Numbered from the stretch's first letter, positions 34,558 through 43,685 are shown. The stretch: DNA of 64,000 bases from Deltaproteobacteria bacterium (GCA_016927815.1 JAFGLY010000125.1:1-64000); one strand, 5' to 3'. Notes: a model not told the origin generated them from the sequence alone. Numbers and translations are program-made.

Positions 34558-36225
34558 CTACAGCCTGCTGGCCCGCTCGAGGCCCTCCCGGTACGCGGAC
34601 ACGAGCGGGCACAGCTCGACGGCCTTGGAGAAGCAGAGCATCGCCTCCTTCCGATCCGCCTTGAGCAGGGCCATTTCGCCCTTGCGGCCGAGGATCTCCG
34701 CCGATCCCTCGATCTTTGCCTTCTCGACGACCTCCTGCCGGTAGGTCCGGCGCCGCTTGTCGTCCGACAGAAACGCGAGGGAGGTGTCCACGGCCTCGCG
34801 GATGGCCGCGAGCTGTACGACGAGGTCCTCGGGCAGGTGGGCGAAGTCCGCCGGGTCGTACTCCCGGCGGACGCGGGCGGCGCCCTCGGCCACCTCCTCG
34901 CCCAGGCAGATCCAGTGGATCTCCAGGATCTCGAAGTGGGTCGCGGTCTGGAGGAGCCGGGCCTTCTGCCGGATCCGGTTGCCGATGCGATCCAGGTACC
35001 GCTCCCGGGTCTCCTCCTCCCGGTACTCGAGGAACCCCATCTCGTTGAGGGCGAAGACCACCACCGAGGTCTCGGTGCGACTCAGGTTCGATCGGGAGAA
35101 GAGCTCCCTCAGTCTCCAGGCGTTGGAGCGCACGATCTCGAGAAACTTCTTCTCCTGGGGCGTGAACCGGATCTCCGCCAGCACGAGGTCCACGTCCGGG
35201 GCGACGAACACGTAGCGGTCGAGGTTGGGCCGGTGGACCGCAGCCATGTCCTCGGCGGAGAGACTCCGTGCGTGCTGGGCGAGGGCCCGCAGGAAGATGG
35301 ACGGTACCTGCAGGGGGGGATTGACGAACCGCTCGGGCAGATCCTCCAACCCGAAGAAAGCCCAGTACCCGTCGCGCAGGCGCATCACCCTCTGGAGGGC
35401 CGCCTCCACCTGCTTCTGGAGGAGCAGCACGAGTTGCGGAAAACTCAGGAGGCCCATCTGGATGAGCGCCTCTCCCTGCCGGATCCCCTGCTCCTCCATC
35501 AGCCGGAGGCTCTGGGCGAGTTGCTCCTGGGTGATCCGGCGGGCCCGGAACAGGAGCATGCCGAGCACGAGTTCGGGGTCGACCGGCTCGCTCCGGAAGC
35601 CCACGGGTCCTCCGCGATGCCAGAGCCCGAACCACCGGGGCCCCTCCTGCGTGACCACGACGAGCAGGCCGGTGATGCGCCGTATGGCGATCTCCACGAG
35701 GGAATCGCGCAGGGAACGGTCGCCCATCGGTCCGTCCACGAGCGGTTCGTCCTCGGAGACGTCCGGGACGAGGTGCCCCCGCGGACGTGGCCCCGACGCG
35801 TACACCCCCGAGGCCGAGGCTCCCCCTGCCAGAACCCGGCGTTCGAGGTGCGCTCGCTTCCGCTCCTCCTGGGCGAGCCTCGCCTCCACCAGGTCGGCGG
35901 GAACCACGTCCCCCCGGGCCACGAGGTGGGCCCGCACCTCGCGGGCCGCCGCGAGCAGCCCATCGATCCGCGCCTTCACGTTCGGCGGCAGAGACGACAG
36001 CCTGAGACCGATCGTTCCGTCGGGCCCTTGCGACACGACCTGGGCCTGCACGGGACCCACGCGCCCGACGAGCGGAAGCAGGAGGTCGAGCTTGATCTCG
36101 GGAGCCGGGTCGTCGTCCAGATCCGCGCGCCGGATCGCGAGCGCCCCCTTCCCCAGGGTGCCCTCCCACTCCTCGAGAAACTCCCCCATGCCTGAGAAAC
36201 GGCGGGTGGCGTGCCGGACGGGCAT
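34558..36225 (-). CDS. PilZ-like / DUF4388 / J-like multidomain protein
   Basis: The protein has 555 aa from the ATG at 36225, preceded by GGAGGT. Residues about 1-90 look PilZ-like (beta strands around DLLLPLVGRVGPVQAQVV). From about 165 to 410 lies a DUF4388/PATAN-like region: SLVEIAIRRITGLLVVV, QEQLAQSLRLMEEQGIRQGEAL and EAALQRVMRLRDGYWAF. The C-terminal 150 residues resemble a J-domain and TPR pair (THFEILEI, then SLAFLSDDKRRRTYRQ), but the HPD tripeptide of true J-domains is missing. It diverges from efp. Its nearness to the Hsp70-PilZ gene suggests a functional link, which is inference. Confidence 0.65.
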   Translation of the reverse strand: MPVRHATRRFSGMGEFLEEWEGTLGKGALAIRRADLDDDPAPEIKLDLLLPLVGRVGPVQAQVVSQGPDGTIGLRLSSLPPNVKARIDGLLAAAREVRAHLVARGDVVPADLVEARLAQEERKRAHLERRVLAGGASASGVYASGPRPRGHLVPDVSEDEPLVDGPMGDRSLRDSLVEIAIRRITGLLVVVTQEGPRWFGLWHRGGPVGFRSEPVDPELVLGMLLFRARRITQEQLAQSLRLMEEQGIRQGEALIQMGLLSFPQLVLLLQKQVEAALQRVMRLRDGYWAFFGLEDLPERFVNPPLQVPSIFLRALAQHARSLSAEDMAAVHRPNLDRYVFVAPDVDLVLAEIRFTPQEKKFLEIVRSNAWRLRELFSRSNLSRTETSVVVFALNEMGFLEYREEETRERYLDRIGNRIRQKARLLQTATHFEILEIHWICLGEEVAEGAARVRREYDPADFAHLPEDLVVQLAAIREAVDTSLAFLSDDKRRRTYRQEVVEKAKIEGSAEILGRKGEMALLKADRKEAMLCFSKAVELCPLVSAYREGLERASRL

Positions 36226-36342
36226 GGCACCTCCCTGGGGGGACAGCCCAGATAACCGGGCGCCCGCCCGGCGGGCTGTCCGCTTGCCCACCGTGATAGG
36301 GGGGCGCCCGTTCGTGCCCACCCCCGTCCGAGAGGCCCCACC

Positions 36343-36906
36343 ATGGCCACGTTCGAGACATCCGACTTCCGCAACGGGCTGAAGGTCGAGATCGACGGCG
36401 ATCCGTACACCATCACGTGGTTCCAGTTCGTGAAGCCGGGCAAGGGGAACGCCTTCACCCGGACCCGGCTCAAGAACCTCCGCACCGGTTCGGTCATCGA
36501 GCGCACCTACCGCACCGGCGAGACGGTGAAGGCGGCCGAGGTGGAGGAGTTCAGTGCCCAGTATCTCTACAATGATGGAGAAACCTGGTTCTTCATGAAC
36601 ATGTCCACGTTCGAACAGATCGGGCTCAGCGTCACTGCCCTCGAGAACCAGGCCGGATACCTGACCGAGAACCTCGAGGTCCAGCTCATGTTCTTCCAGG
36701 GGCGTCCGGTCGCGGTCACCCTGCCCTACTTCATCGAGTCCGAGATCGTGTACTGTGAGCCTGGCCTGCGTGGGAACACGGCCACGGGTGCCACCAAGCC
36801 CGCCACGCTCGCCACCGGGGCCACCGTGCTGGTCCCGCTCTTCGTGAACCAGGGCGAGCGGATCCGGGTGGACACGCGCACGGGCGAGTACGTCTGCCGC
36901 GTCTGA
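36343..36906 (+). CDS. efp: Elongation factor P
   Basis: The protein has 187 aa, the usual length. EF-P relieves ribosome stalling at polyproline. The N-terminal KOW-like domain carries the modified-residue loop KPGKGNAF with Lys at its tip. The two OB domains follow (MNMSTFEQIGLSV and the C-terminal RVDTRTGEYVCRV). Proline-rich products are common in this window, including the Hsp70-PilZ linker and the sigma-like protein. Confidence 0.98.
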   Translation: MATFETSDFRNGLKVEIDGDPYTITWFQFVKPGKGNAFTRTRLKNLRTGSVIERTYRTGETVKAAEVEEFSAQYLYNDGETWFFMNMSTFEQIGLSVTALENQAGYLTENLEVQLMFFQGRPVAVTLPYFIESEIVYCEPGLRGNTATGATKPATLATGATVLVPLFVNQGERIRVDTRTGEYVCRV

Positions 36907-36927
36907 CGCTGCCGGCGTCCGGAGGGG

Positions 36928-39426
36928 TCAGGGGCGTCTCAGGCCGGCGAGGAGCGCGTCCAGGCGCTTGCGGGTCTGGTCGTCGAACCGGTAGTCGACC
37001 CACATGCCCTGCCGGCCGTCGGGCGACCCTTCCGTTGCGTGGGACCGGACCACGCCCGGGAGGATCAGGGTCTCCGTGAGCCCGGGCGCGCTGACCTCGA
37101 ACACGCAGGCCCGGCCTATCGCGACGGGGTTCCGGGTGTGGACGAAGGCTCCGCCGCGGGCGAGGTTGTGCGTGAGATCCGCACCGAGGGCATCCACGCT
37201 CCGGTAGGTCATCTTGACGCGCGCCGGCTTGCGGGCGCGAATGGGTTCGGGGTCGGCCTCCGGTACGTCCGGGGGCTCGGGCGTCCCGCTGGGATCTGCG
37301 GCACCGGGATCCGGCCCGGGCTCCTCGAGAAGCGGCGCGTCGGGTTCGGGCATGGGCGTCTGCCGGTCCTCGTCGTCGAGGAAGGGCAGGGCCCCACCGG
37401 AAGCCTCCGAGAGGAGATCGAGGGGCGTGACGTCGTCGTCGCCCAGGGGCATCACGTCTTCTTCCCTCGGCGTGCCCGGCAGGGTCCGTTCCGCGTCGCC
37501 CTCGTACCGCAAGAGCCCCTCCACTCCCCCGTAGTCCTGGATGTCGCCCTCGTCCTCCTCGTCGCCCAGGGGCAGGAGCGTGGACTCCTCCATCTCGAAG
37601 GGCGGGAACACGGCCTGGGGAGCGACGGGCGGCGGTTCGGCGTCGGGGGGAGCCCCGCTGACCTCGGGCCGGTCGCGGTCCACGAGCCGTACGTCGCGGA
37701 CTGCTTCTGCGGCCCCGTCGGCCGGGCTCGTCGCCGGGGTCTCCTCGCCGGCCTCCGCCGAGGGTGCGACCCTGCGCCTGAGCACATCGAGGAGAGACCG
37801 GCGGCGGCGAACCCGCACGCCGGAGGCGAGGCTGGAATCCGTTCTTGGGGATCCAGAGGCGGAGGATGGGGGTACCTGATCGCCCTCCACCGTCACCTGG
37901 GGCACGGGGGCCTGGGTGGACCGATTGGCCACGTCCGCGTAGTTGCGGATGGTGATCTGCTTTCGTTCACCCGTTGCGGGGTCCGCGGCCTGGACGTGGA
38001 GCATTCCGTTGGAGTCGAGACGGAAGGTGACGTTGACCCTGGCTTCCATGCGCGGCGCGGGCCGGATGCCCTCCAGGAGGAACTCGCCCAGGAACTCGTT
38101 CTGTTGGGCCTTCAGGGCCTCTCCCTGCCGGACGGTGATCCGGACGCGGTCCTGGTTGTCGTGCACCGTGGCGAACGTGCGCGTCCGGCTGGCGGGGATC
38201 TTCGTGTTCCGCTGAAGGATGGGGGTGAAGAGCCCCCCGGCCGCATCGATCCCGAGGTCGAACGGCGTGACGTCCAGCAGGATGGGCTCGGCCGTCGCGC
38301 CCTCCTCCAGGGACGCCGCATGGATGGCCGCACCGATGGCCACGACCTCCTCGGGGTGTACGGAGCGGTTGGGCTCCCGCCCGAACAGGCCGGAGACGGC
38401 CTCCCGGATCTTGGGCATGCGCGTCTGTCCGCCGACCAGGATGACGTCGTCGATCTCTCCGAAGGCGAGCCCGGCGTCGGTGAGCGCCCGTCGCGTGGTC
38501 TCCAGGGTGCGTGCCACGAGGTCATCGACCAGGGACTCGAGGGTGGCCCGGGACACCACCATCTCCAGGTTCGAGGTCCCCGAGATCCGCGGGATGAGGA
38601 GGGTGGTGCGATCCGTGAACGACAGCTCGCACTTGGCCCGCTCGGCGGCGTCCTTGAGGCGCTGCAGGGCGCTCCGATCCTGGCGCAGGTCCACCCCGTG
38701 TTGGGACTGGAAGGCGTCTGCCAGGTGGTCCACGAGGCGGAAATCGAAATCCTCGCCGCCGAGGTAGGAGTCGCCCCGGGTGGCCATGATCTCGTAGTAC
38801 CCGCCGGAGATCCTCAGGATGCAGACGTCGAAGGTGCCGCCTCCGAGGTCGAAGACGACCACCGTGCGCTCGAGGTCCTTCCGGTAGCCGTAGGCGAGCG
38901 CCGCTGCCGTCGGCTCGTTCAGCAGGCGGTGGCACCGGAGACCCGCCATGCGGGCCGCGTCGAGGGTGGCCTGTCGCTGGGCGTGCGTGAAGTACGCCGG
39001 CACCGTGATGACGGCCTCCTCGACACGCTCCCCCAGGGCGCGCTCGGCGATCTGCTGCGCCACCTGCAGGAGGATGGCCGAGATCTCCGGGGGGGACAGG
39101 GACTCGTTCCCCAGCCTCATGCGGACGCCCCCGTCCGGTGCCGCTTCGATCTCGTAGGACACCCGTTCGCGTGCGTTCTCGACCTCGGGGGCGTCCCAGC
39201 GCCGCCCCATGAGTCGCTTGATGGCGTAGACGGTGCGCTCCGGGGCCGAGAGGATGAGGCTCCGGGCCGCGAGCCCCACGATGTACCGGCCCTCGCCCTT
39301 GGAGGACACGCACGAGGGCAGGACCTTGTAGCCCTTCTCGTCCTCCAGGACCTTCGGCCGGCCGTCCACGACCACGGCGACGGCCGTGTTCGTGGTGCCG
39401 AGGTCGATCCCGATGGTCCTGCTCAT
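36928..39426 (-). CDS. Hsp70 (DnaK-like) ATPase fused to a C-terminal PilZ domain
   Basis: The protein has 832 aa. Residues about 1-365 are an Hsp70 nucleotide-binding domain (GIDLGTTNTAVAVV, VFDLGGGTFDV, ILVGGQTRMP). About 370-490 is the substrate-binding beta sandwich (VTPFDLGIDAAGG, RITVRQGEALKAQQN). The helical lid is absent; a roughly 240-residue acidic and Pro-rich linker replaces it. About 730-832 is a PilZ domain of the myxobacterial type (ARVKMTYRS, THNLARGGAFVHT, GMWVDYRF). The c-di-GMP motifs are imperfect: no clear RxxxR, and NLARGG for D/NxSxxG. It may be a regulated chaperone-like ATPase rather than housekeeping DnaK. It ends 21 bp from convergent efp. Confidence 0.88.
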   Translation of the reverse strand: MSRTIGIDLGTTNTAVAVVVDGRPKVLEDEKGYKVLPSCVSSKGEGRYIVGLAARSLILSAPERTVYAIKRLMGRRWDAPEVENARERVSYEIEAAPDGGVRMRLGNESLSPPEISAILLQVAQQIAERALGERVEEAVITVPAYFTHAQRQATLDAARMAGLRCHRLLNEPTAAALAYGYRKDLERTVVVFDLGGGTFDVCILRISGGYYEIMATRGDSYLGGEDFDFRLVDHLADAFQSQHGVDLRQDRSALQRLKDAAERAKCELSFTDRTTLLIPRISGTSNLEMVVSRATLESLVDDLVARTLETTRRALTDAGLAFGEIDDVILVGGQTRMPKIREAVSGLFGREPNRSVHPEEVVAIGAAIHAASLEEGATAEPILLDVTPFDLGIDAAGGLFTPILQRNTKIPASRTRTFATVHDNQDRVRITVRQGEALKAQQNEFLGEFLLEGIRPAPRMEARVNVTFRLDSNGMLHVQAADPATGERKQITIRNYADVANRSTQAPVPQVTVEGDQVPPSSASGSPRTDSSLASGVRVRRRRSLLDVLRRRVAPSAEAGEETPATSPADGAAEAVRDVRLVDRDRPEVSGAPPDAEPPPVAPQAVFPPFEMEESTLLPLGDEEDEGDIQDYGGVEGLLRYEGDAERTLPGTPREEDVMPLGDDDVTPLDLLSEASGGALPFLDDEDRQTPMPEPDAPLLEEPGPDPGAADPSGTPEPPDVPEADPEPIRARKPARVKMTYRSVDALGADLTHNLARGGAFVHTRNPVAIGRACVFEVSAPGLTETLILPGVVRSHATEGSPDGRQGMWVDYRFDDQTRKRLDALLAGLRRP

Positions 39427-39505
39427 GTGCGGCCGGCGCTTGGTGGGAGGGGGAGTCTAGCCCTCCCATCGGTCCGGGGAAAGGGTCGGGTACGAACCCG
39501 CCGGG

Positions 39506-40150
39506 TCAGAGCTGTCCGTTCCTGTCCGGGGTCGGCGGGGGCGGTTCCTGGGGGCGAGGCTCCCGGGTGCGCAGTCTCTTCGTGGCTGCCTCGATCTGGA
39601 TCGCGACGCCGGGAACCACCTGGAAGGGAATGTCCCCGAGGACGTACGACCCGGAGGGCAGAAGACCCTCGAAGCGCCCTTCGTTCCGCAGGCGGGTGGC
39701 GGCGAACTCCACCGCCGCTCGCTGGTCCGGGGCGAACGGCAGGGCTTCCGCGCGCAGCTCCACGCCCTTGGGGGGGTTGGTGCTCAGGACCACCTTTCCG
39801 TACAGGGTGTCCAGGGCCCACAACCAGTCGACCACTTCCTTGGAGGCCTCGAGCACGGCGGCCTTCCTCAGACGCTCGTACGAGGCGGCGGCATCGCCCA
39901 GGCCCCGTGCGGCGTAGGCCCCGTTGAGGAGGTCCCGGAACTCGAGCGCCACGGCGAGCGCTTCGCAGGCCCGGAACTTGTGCTCGGCGCCCACCCAGAT
40001 CTGACGCTCCACCAGGCGTTGGAGCTCGTCGGAGAGGCGGTGGTGCTCGGCGGCCACCACAGCGGGGTCCGAGTTCGCAGGCGCCTCCTCCCTTCCGGCC
40101 AGGGCCGACAGGGCTGCCAACAGGATGCAGATCGAGGGACCGGTGGGCAT
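39506..40150 (-). CDS. Putative secreted or periplasmic hypothetical protein
   Basis: The protein has 214 aa. The signal peptide is GPSICILLAALSALAG. The mature part is mostly helical and Ala-rich (RLSDELQRLVERQIW, AAASYERLRKAAVLEA), with a beta-rich end (LLPSGSYVLGDIPFQVV) and a Pro-rich tail. No family is recognised. It is divergent from the phosphopantetheinyl transferase across 94 bp and follows the Hsp70-PilZ gene's start by 79 bp. Confidence 0.55.
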   Translation of the reverse strand: MPTGPSICILLAALSALAGREEAPANSDPAVVAAEHHRLSDELQRLVERQIWVGAEHKFRACEALAVALEFRDLLNGAYAARGLGDAAASYERLRKAAVLEASKEVVDWLWALDTLYGKVVLSTNPPKGVELRAEALPFAPDQRAAVEFAATRLRNEGRFEGLLPSGSYVLGDIPFQVVPGVAIQIEAATKRLRTREPRPQEPPPPTPDRNGQL

Positions 40151-40244
40151 CGCGTTGCCTCGTGGATCTCTTCCTCTATCCTCCGACCCGGACCGGCGCC
40201 TCCATCATCCTCTCCCGGCTGCCCTCGCGGGCGGGCTCCGTGCT

Positions 40245-41162
40245 ATGGAGAACCGGTCCAGCGCCCTGTGCGCCCTCTCCCCTCCCACCGCATTGACCCT
40301 CCTCCCCTCCGACCCGGCCTGCGCCGGGCCCTTCCAGACGGCTTTCTGGCTCACCCTTCCTCACGGTGTCGCGGTCGGGATCGCGCTCCCGGAGCACCCC
40401 GGCGCTGGGGGGCAGGCCGTACCCGAGTCCGTACTGGCTCGCCTCCTGCCCGAGGAGCGCGCTATCGCACGCACCTTGAGGGGCCATCGTGTCCTCCGCT
40501 GGGTGGGCGGCCGGCTCGCGCTGCACGAGGCGCTGCGCCACCTGTGGGCGGATCCGGTGCCCCTCCTGCCGCTGCCGGGTGGCGGCGTGGAGGGTCCCCC
40601 GGGATTCACCGTGTCGGTGAGCCACAAGCGGACGCTCGCGGTGGGCATGGCTGCGCGATCCGCAGGCGGCACGCTCGGTGTGGACCTGGAGGACGTGATG
40701 CCCACACGTCTCCACGTGGCGCCGGTCGTCCTGAGGCCCGAGGAGATCGACCTCGTACGCCACCTGTCCCCCGAGCGCCGCTGGCTGTCGATGCTGGTCC
40801 GCTTCTCGATCAAGGAGGCCCTCTACAAGGCCCTGTTCCCCCACCTGTCCCGCTTCGTGGGCTTCCAGGAGGCCTTTGTGGTGCTGGCTCCGAACGGCTC
40901 GGCCCGAGTGCAGTTGTCCCTCGAGGGCCAGGAGGGTCCCTTTCGGGTAGAGGCACGCTACCACTGGCTCCCAGGCCGCGTGCTCTCGTCGGTGCGCGTG
41001 TGGCCCGAAGCGTCCCGGTCCACGCAGCAGAGCCCCGCGGGCGCCGCGTCCGGCCTCCCCGACGACGCCGGGGGAACGGCCCAGGGCAATGGGTCTCTTG
41101 CACGCGGAGGCCCTCTCTCCTACACTGACGCACCCCCGCACCCGGAGCACCTCCATGGCTGA
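40245..41162 (+). CDS. 4'-phosphopantetheinyl transferase (EntD/Sfp type)
   Basis: The protein has 305 aa from the ATG at 40245. It transfers phosphopantetheine from CoA to carrier proteins. The Mg-binding motifs are visible: GVDLEDV and FSIKEALYKAL. Upstream, RTLRGHRVLRWVGGRLALHEAL and SVSHKRTLAVG match the EntD arrangement. The final 55 residues or so are disordered extension. No PKS or NRPS gene lies in the window. The stop overlaps the next start by 8 nt. Confidence 0.88.
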   Translation: MENRSSALCALSPPTALTLLPSDPACAGPFQTAFWLTLPHGVAVGIALPEHPGAGGQAVPESVLARLLPEERAIARTLRGHRVLRWVGGRLALHEALRHLWADPVPLLPLPGGGVEGPPGFTVSVSHKRTLAVGMAARSAGGTLGVDLEDVMPTRLHVAPVVLRPEEIDLVRHLSPERRWLSMLVRFSIKEALYKALFPHLSRFVGFQEAFVVLAPNGSARVQLSLEGQEGPFRVEARYHWLPGRVLSSVRVWPEASRSTQQSPAGAASGLPDDAGGTAQGNGSLARGGPLSYTDAPPHPEHLHG

Positions 41163-42081
41163 CCCGAACGTCTCCTCGATACCCTCCCTGTACAAGCGGT
41201 GGAGGAGCGGCGAGGGCGAGGCCGGTCAGGAGATGGCCCAACGGTTCAGCGACTGGTACTACGCCCTCACCGCGTCCCGCCTCGGCGAGCAGGCGGGCCG
41301 GGATCCCCTCCAGCGCTCCTGCGAACGTTTTTCCCAGGAGATCCTCGCGATTTCGAGTGCCAACGAGTTGGTGGAGTGGGCCCACGGCGTGGTCGTCTCC
41401 GAGATGGAACGTGCCGGATCCCGCATCCGGGGAGGCGACTTTCCCAGCACCCTGACCCAACGCCGGCCGCCCTCCGAGATCCTCGCGGGGGCCTGGAAGG
41501 ATCTCCCCCGAGAGAGCCTCGCCCTCTTGTCCCACGCCTACGACGCCTCCTACTCCATGGACCAGATCGTGCAGGAGGCCGAGGGCATGGGCGGGTACCC
41601 CGTCGCCGTCCTCCAGGCCCGCCTGGACCTGAAGCGCTGGCTGCGCGATGCCTGCGGCGTTCCGTTCGTCGTCGTGCCCGACACCCCGCACCTCGACTCC
41701 GCACCCCTCCCCGTGTACGAGGCGGGTCGGATGACGAATCCCAAGGAGGAGTCTCGCTTCGAGCGCTGGCTGCTCACGCGGGAGGACCAGTGCCGCGACA
41801 TCGCGGAGTTCGCACCCTTCGCCCTCTCCATCCGTAGCGGCTCGCTGGCTCGTTCGGCCCCGCCCGCAGCGCCCGAGAGTGCGCCCCCCCGGCGACCCGC
41901 CAGCCCGCCGCCTGCCCGACCGGCGGCCGGGGCCGCGCCCCGACCCGCCTCCCCACCCATGAGGGAGACCGCACCCACCTTTCCCGAGCGCAGGCGTTCC
42001 CCCATCCTCCTCTTCGGCGGCCTCGCCTTCGTCGTCCTGGTGGGGATCCTCCTGGTGCTCCTCATCGCGTTGCGGTCCTGA
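41155..42081 (+). CDS. Tail-anchored protein with sigma-factor-like N-terminal region
   Basis: The protein has 308 aa. The N-terminal LYKRWRSGEGEAGQEMAQRF resembles the opening of ECF sigma factors. LPRESLALLSHAYDASYSMDQIVQEAEG followed by VAVLQARLDLKRWLRD resembles region 4. A Pro/Ala-rich linker then leads to one C-terminal membrane helix (PILLFGGLAFVVLVGILLVLLIAL), so the head faces the cytoplasm. Whether it binds DNA or RNA polymerase is untested; the similarity is weak and could be convergent helical sequence. It is followed by the TPR gene after 3 nt. Confidence 0.5.
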   Translation: MADPNVSSIPSLYKRWRSGEGEAGQEMAQRFSDWYYALTASRLGEQAGRDPLQRSCERFSQEILAISSANELVEWAHGVVVSEMERAGSRIRGGDFPSTLTQRRPPSEILAGAWKDLPRESLALLSHAYDASYSMDQIVQEAEGMGGYPVAVLQARLDLKRWLRDACGVPFVVVPDTPHLDSAPLPVYEAGRMTNPKEESRFERWLLTREDQCRDIAEFAPFALSIRSGSLARSAPPAAPESAPPRRPASPPPARPAAGAAPRPASPPMRETAPTFPERRRSPILLFGGLAFVVLVGILLVLLIALRS

Positions 42082-42084
42082 GGC

Positions 42085-42924
42085 ATGTCCGATCGCGACC
42101 GATCCGAACCTGCCGTGTGGGGGGTCGATCGGGCCTCCCTCGCCGCCATGAGGTTGTCCCGGGTCCGGCAGGCCTACGAGGCCGAGGACCTGTGGACCGC
42201 CGTACTGGAGGCCGAGGAGATCCTCGACGATAAACCCGACGACGTCGAAGCCCTGGAACTTCTCGGAGACGCCGAGCTGGACCTGGGCCACGGCCGAGAG
42301 GCCGAGCTGATCTTCGCGCGGCTCCGAGGGTCCGACGAACGCAACCCGACCTACCTGTCGGGCCTCGCCATCGCACGCTTCCTGTCCGTGGACTTCGAGG
42401 GCGCCCTGGCGGCTGCGACCGCCGCGCTGGCGATCTCCCCGGACGACGCCGAGGCCCATGCCTACGCGGGGCTGTCCCTGGAACGCCTGGGTCGGTACGA
42501 GGAGGCGGCCGGCCACGTCTCGGAGGCCGCCCGGATCGATCCGGAGGGGTTCCCTTCCCCCCTTGCGGTCGAGGACGTGTCCTGGAACGGGCTCCTGCAG
42601 CGAGCCTTGGACGGTCTCCCCGAGGCCTTTCAGCCCTTCTACCGCCGCGTCCCGGTGGTCTGGCACCACTACCCGGACCCGGCGGTCCTGCGTGCCGCCG
42701 ATCCCCCGCTCTCTCCCTTCTCCCTTGCTCTCTACGAGGGCACACCGCCCCCGGAAGGCGAGCCCCGGGTCGACCCCCGGTCGGTGCGCGCCTACCGCGG
42801 CAACCTCCTGCGGTTCGCACGGGACATGGCCCGCCTGGAGGAGGATTTCTCCCTGGCACTGGCCTTCGAGGCCGCAAGTTGGCTGGGCATCGAGCTTCCC
42901 CTCCGCCTGGAGGCCGGCCGGTGA
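42085..42924 (+). CDS. TPR protein with degenerate zincin (MMP-like) C-terminal domain
   Basis: The protein has 279 aa. Three to four TPR-like units occupy residues about 20-150 (AVLEAEEILDDKPDDVEALELLGDA and AHAYAGLSLERLGRYEEAA). The C-terminal part follows the small zincin family (PF06262 type): LPEAFQPFYRRVPVV, SLALYEGTPPPEG and VRAYRGNLLRFARD. The family's HExxHhfG helix reads AFEAASWLG, so both metal-ligand His are lost. It probably acts as a scaffold. The stop overlaps the MBL gene start (GTGA). Confidence 0.65.
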   Translation: MSDRDRSEPAVWGVDRASLAAMRLSRVRQAYEAEDLWTAVLEAEEILDDKPDDVEALELLGDAELDLGHGREAELIFARLRGSDERNPTYLSGLAIARFLSVDFEGALAAATAALAISPDDAEAHAYAGLSLERLGRYEEAAGHVSEAARIDPEGFPSPLAVEDVSWNGLLQRALDGLPEAFQPFYRRVPVVWHHYPDPAVLRAADPPLSPFSLALYEGTPPPEGEPRVDPRSVRAYRGNLLRFARDMARLEEDFSLALAFEAASWLGIELPLRLEAGR

Positions 42925-43685
42925 GGGTCACCATCCTGGGCAGCGGCACCCATGTCCCGGATCCCGATCGGGGTCCGGCCGGCTTCCTCGTGGAGGAGGG
43001 CGGAGCCCGCGTACTGGTGGACGGCGGTTCAGGCACCATCGGGCGCCTCGCGCGGGCGGGCGTGGACGCCCGGGACCTCGACGCGCTGGTCTATACCCAC
43101 CGCCATGTGGATCACTGCGCGGATCTCGCGCCCATCCTCTTCACGCTCTGCGTACCGTCGGCCACGGTGCGGACGCGCGAACTGCCCGTCTGGGCCGGAG
43201 AGGGCTTCGCCTCCTTCCTGGCCGCTCTCCAGGCCGCCTGGGGTTCCTGGATCGTTCCCTCGACCTTCCCCCTCCGGGTCGTGGAACTGCCGCTCGACGG
43301 CCCGGGTCGGGCCGACCTCCCCGGAGGGCTCGTGCTGGACACCCTTCCCGCCCTCCACTCAGCGGGCGCGCTCCACCTGAAGTTCACGGCTCCCGACCGC
43401 CGAACGGTCGTCTTCTCAGGCGACACCGCCCCTTCGGCGGGCCTGGTCGATCTGGCGCGGGGCTGCGACCTGCTCGTCTGCGAGTGCTCTCTCGAGGACG
43501 GCCAGGACGTTCCCGGGCACCTTGCGCCAACGGACGTGGCCGCGCTGGCGACGCAGGCCCGCCCCGGGCGGCTGGTGCTCACGCACATGTACCCGCGTGA
43601 ACATCCCGACGGAGACGTGGTTCGAATCGCGTCCACCGGCGTGCCCACCCTCCGCGCACGGGATGGGGATGCCTTCGACCTGTAG
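42921..43685 (+). CDS. Metallo-beta-lactamase-fold hydrolase, RNase Z-like
   Basis: The protein has 254 aa from the GTG at 42921. The MBL motifs are complete: GSGTHVPDPDRGP at the start, YTHRHVDHCAD as HxHxDH, VFSGDTAPS, and VLTHMYP. The layout matches ribonuclease Z-like and related phosphodiesterases. The tRNase Z exosite is not apparent, so the substrate is open. It is coupled to the TPR gene by a 4-nt overlap. Confidence 0.85.
   Translation: MRVTILGSGTHVPDPDRGPAGFLVEEGGARVLVDGGSGTIGRLARAGVDARDLDALVYTHRHVDHCADLAPILFTLCVPSATVRTRELPVWAGEGFASFLAALQAAWGSWIVPSTFPLRVVELPLDGPGRADLPGGLVLDTLPALHSAGALHLKFTAPDRRTVVFSGDTAPSAGLVDLARGCDLLVCECSLEDGQDVPGHLAPTDVAALATQARPGRLVLTHMYPREHPDGDVVRIASTGVPTLRARDGDAFDL

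Noticed and set aside
40810-42669. 619-aa minus-strand ORF
   Set aside because: It is antisense to three plus-strand genes with clear domains and coupled starts.
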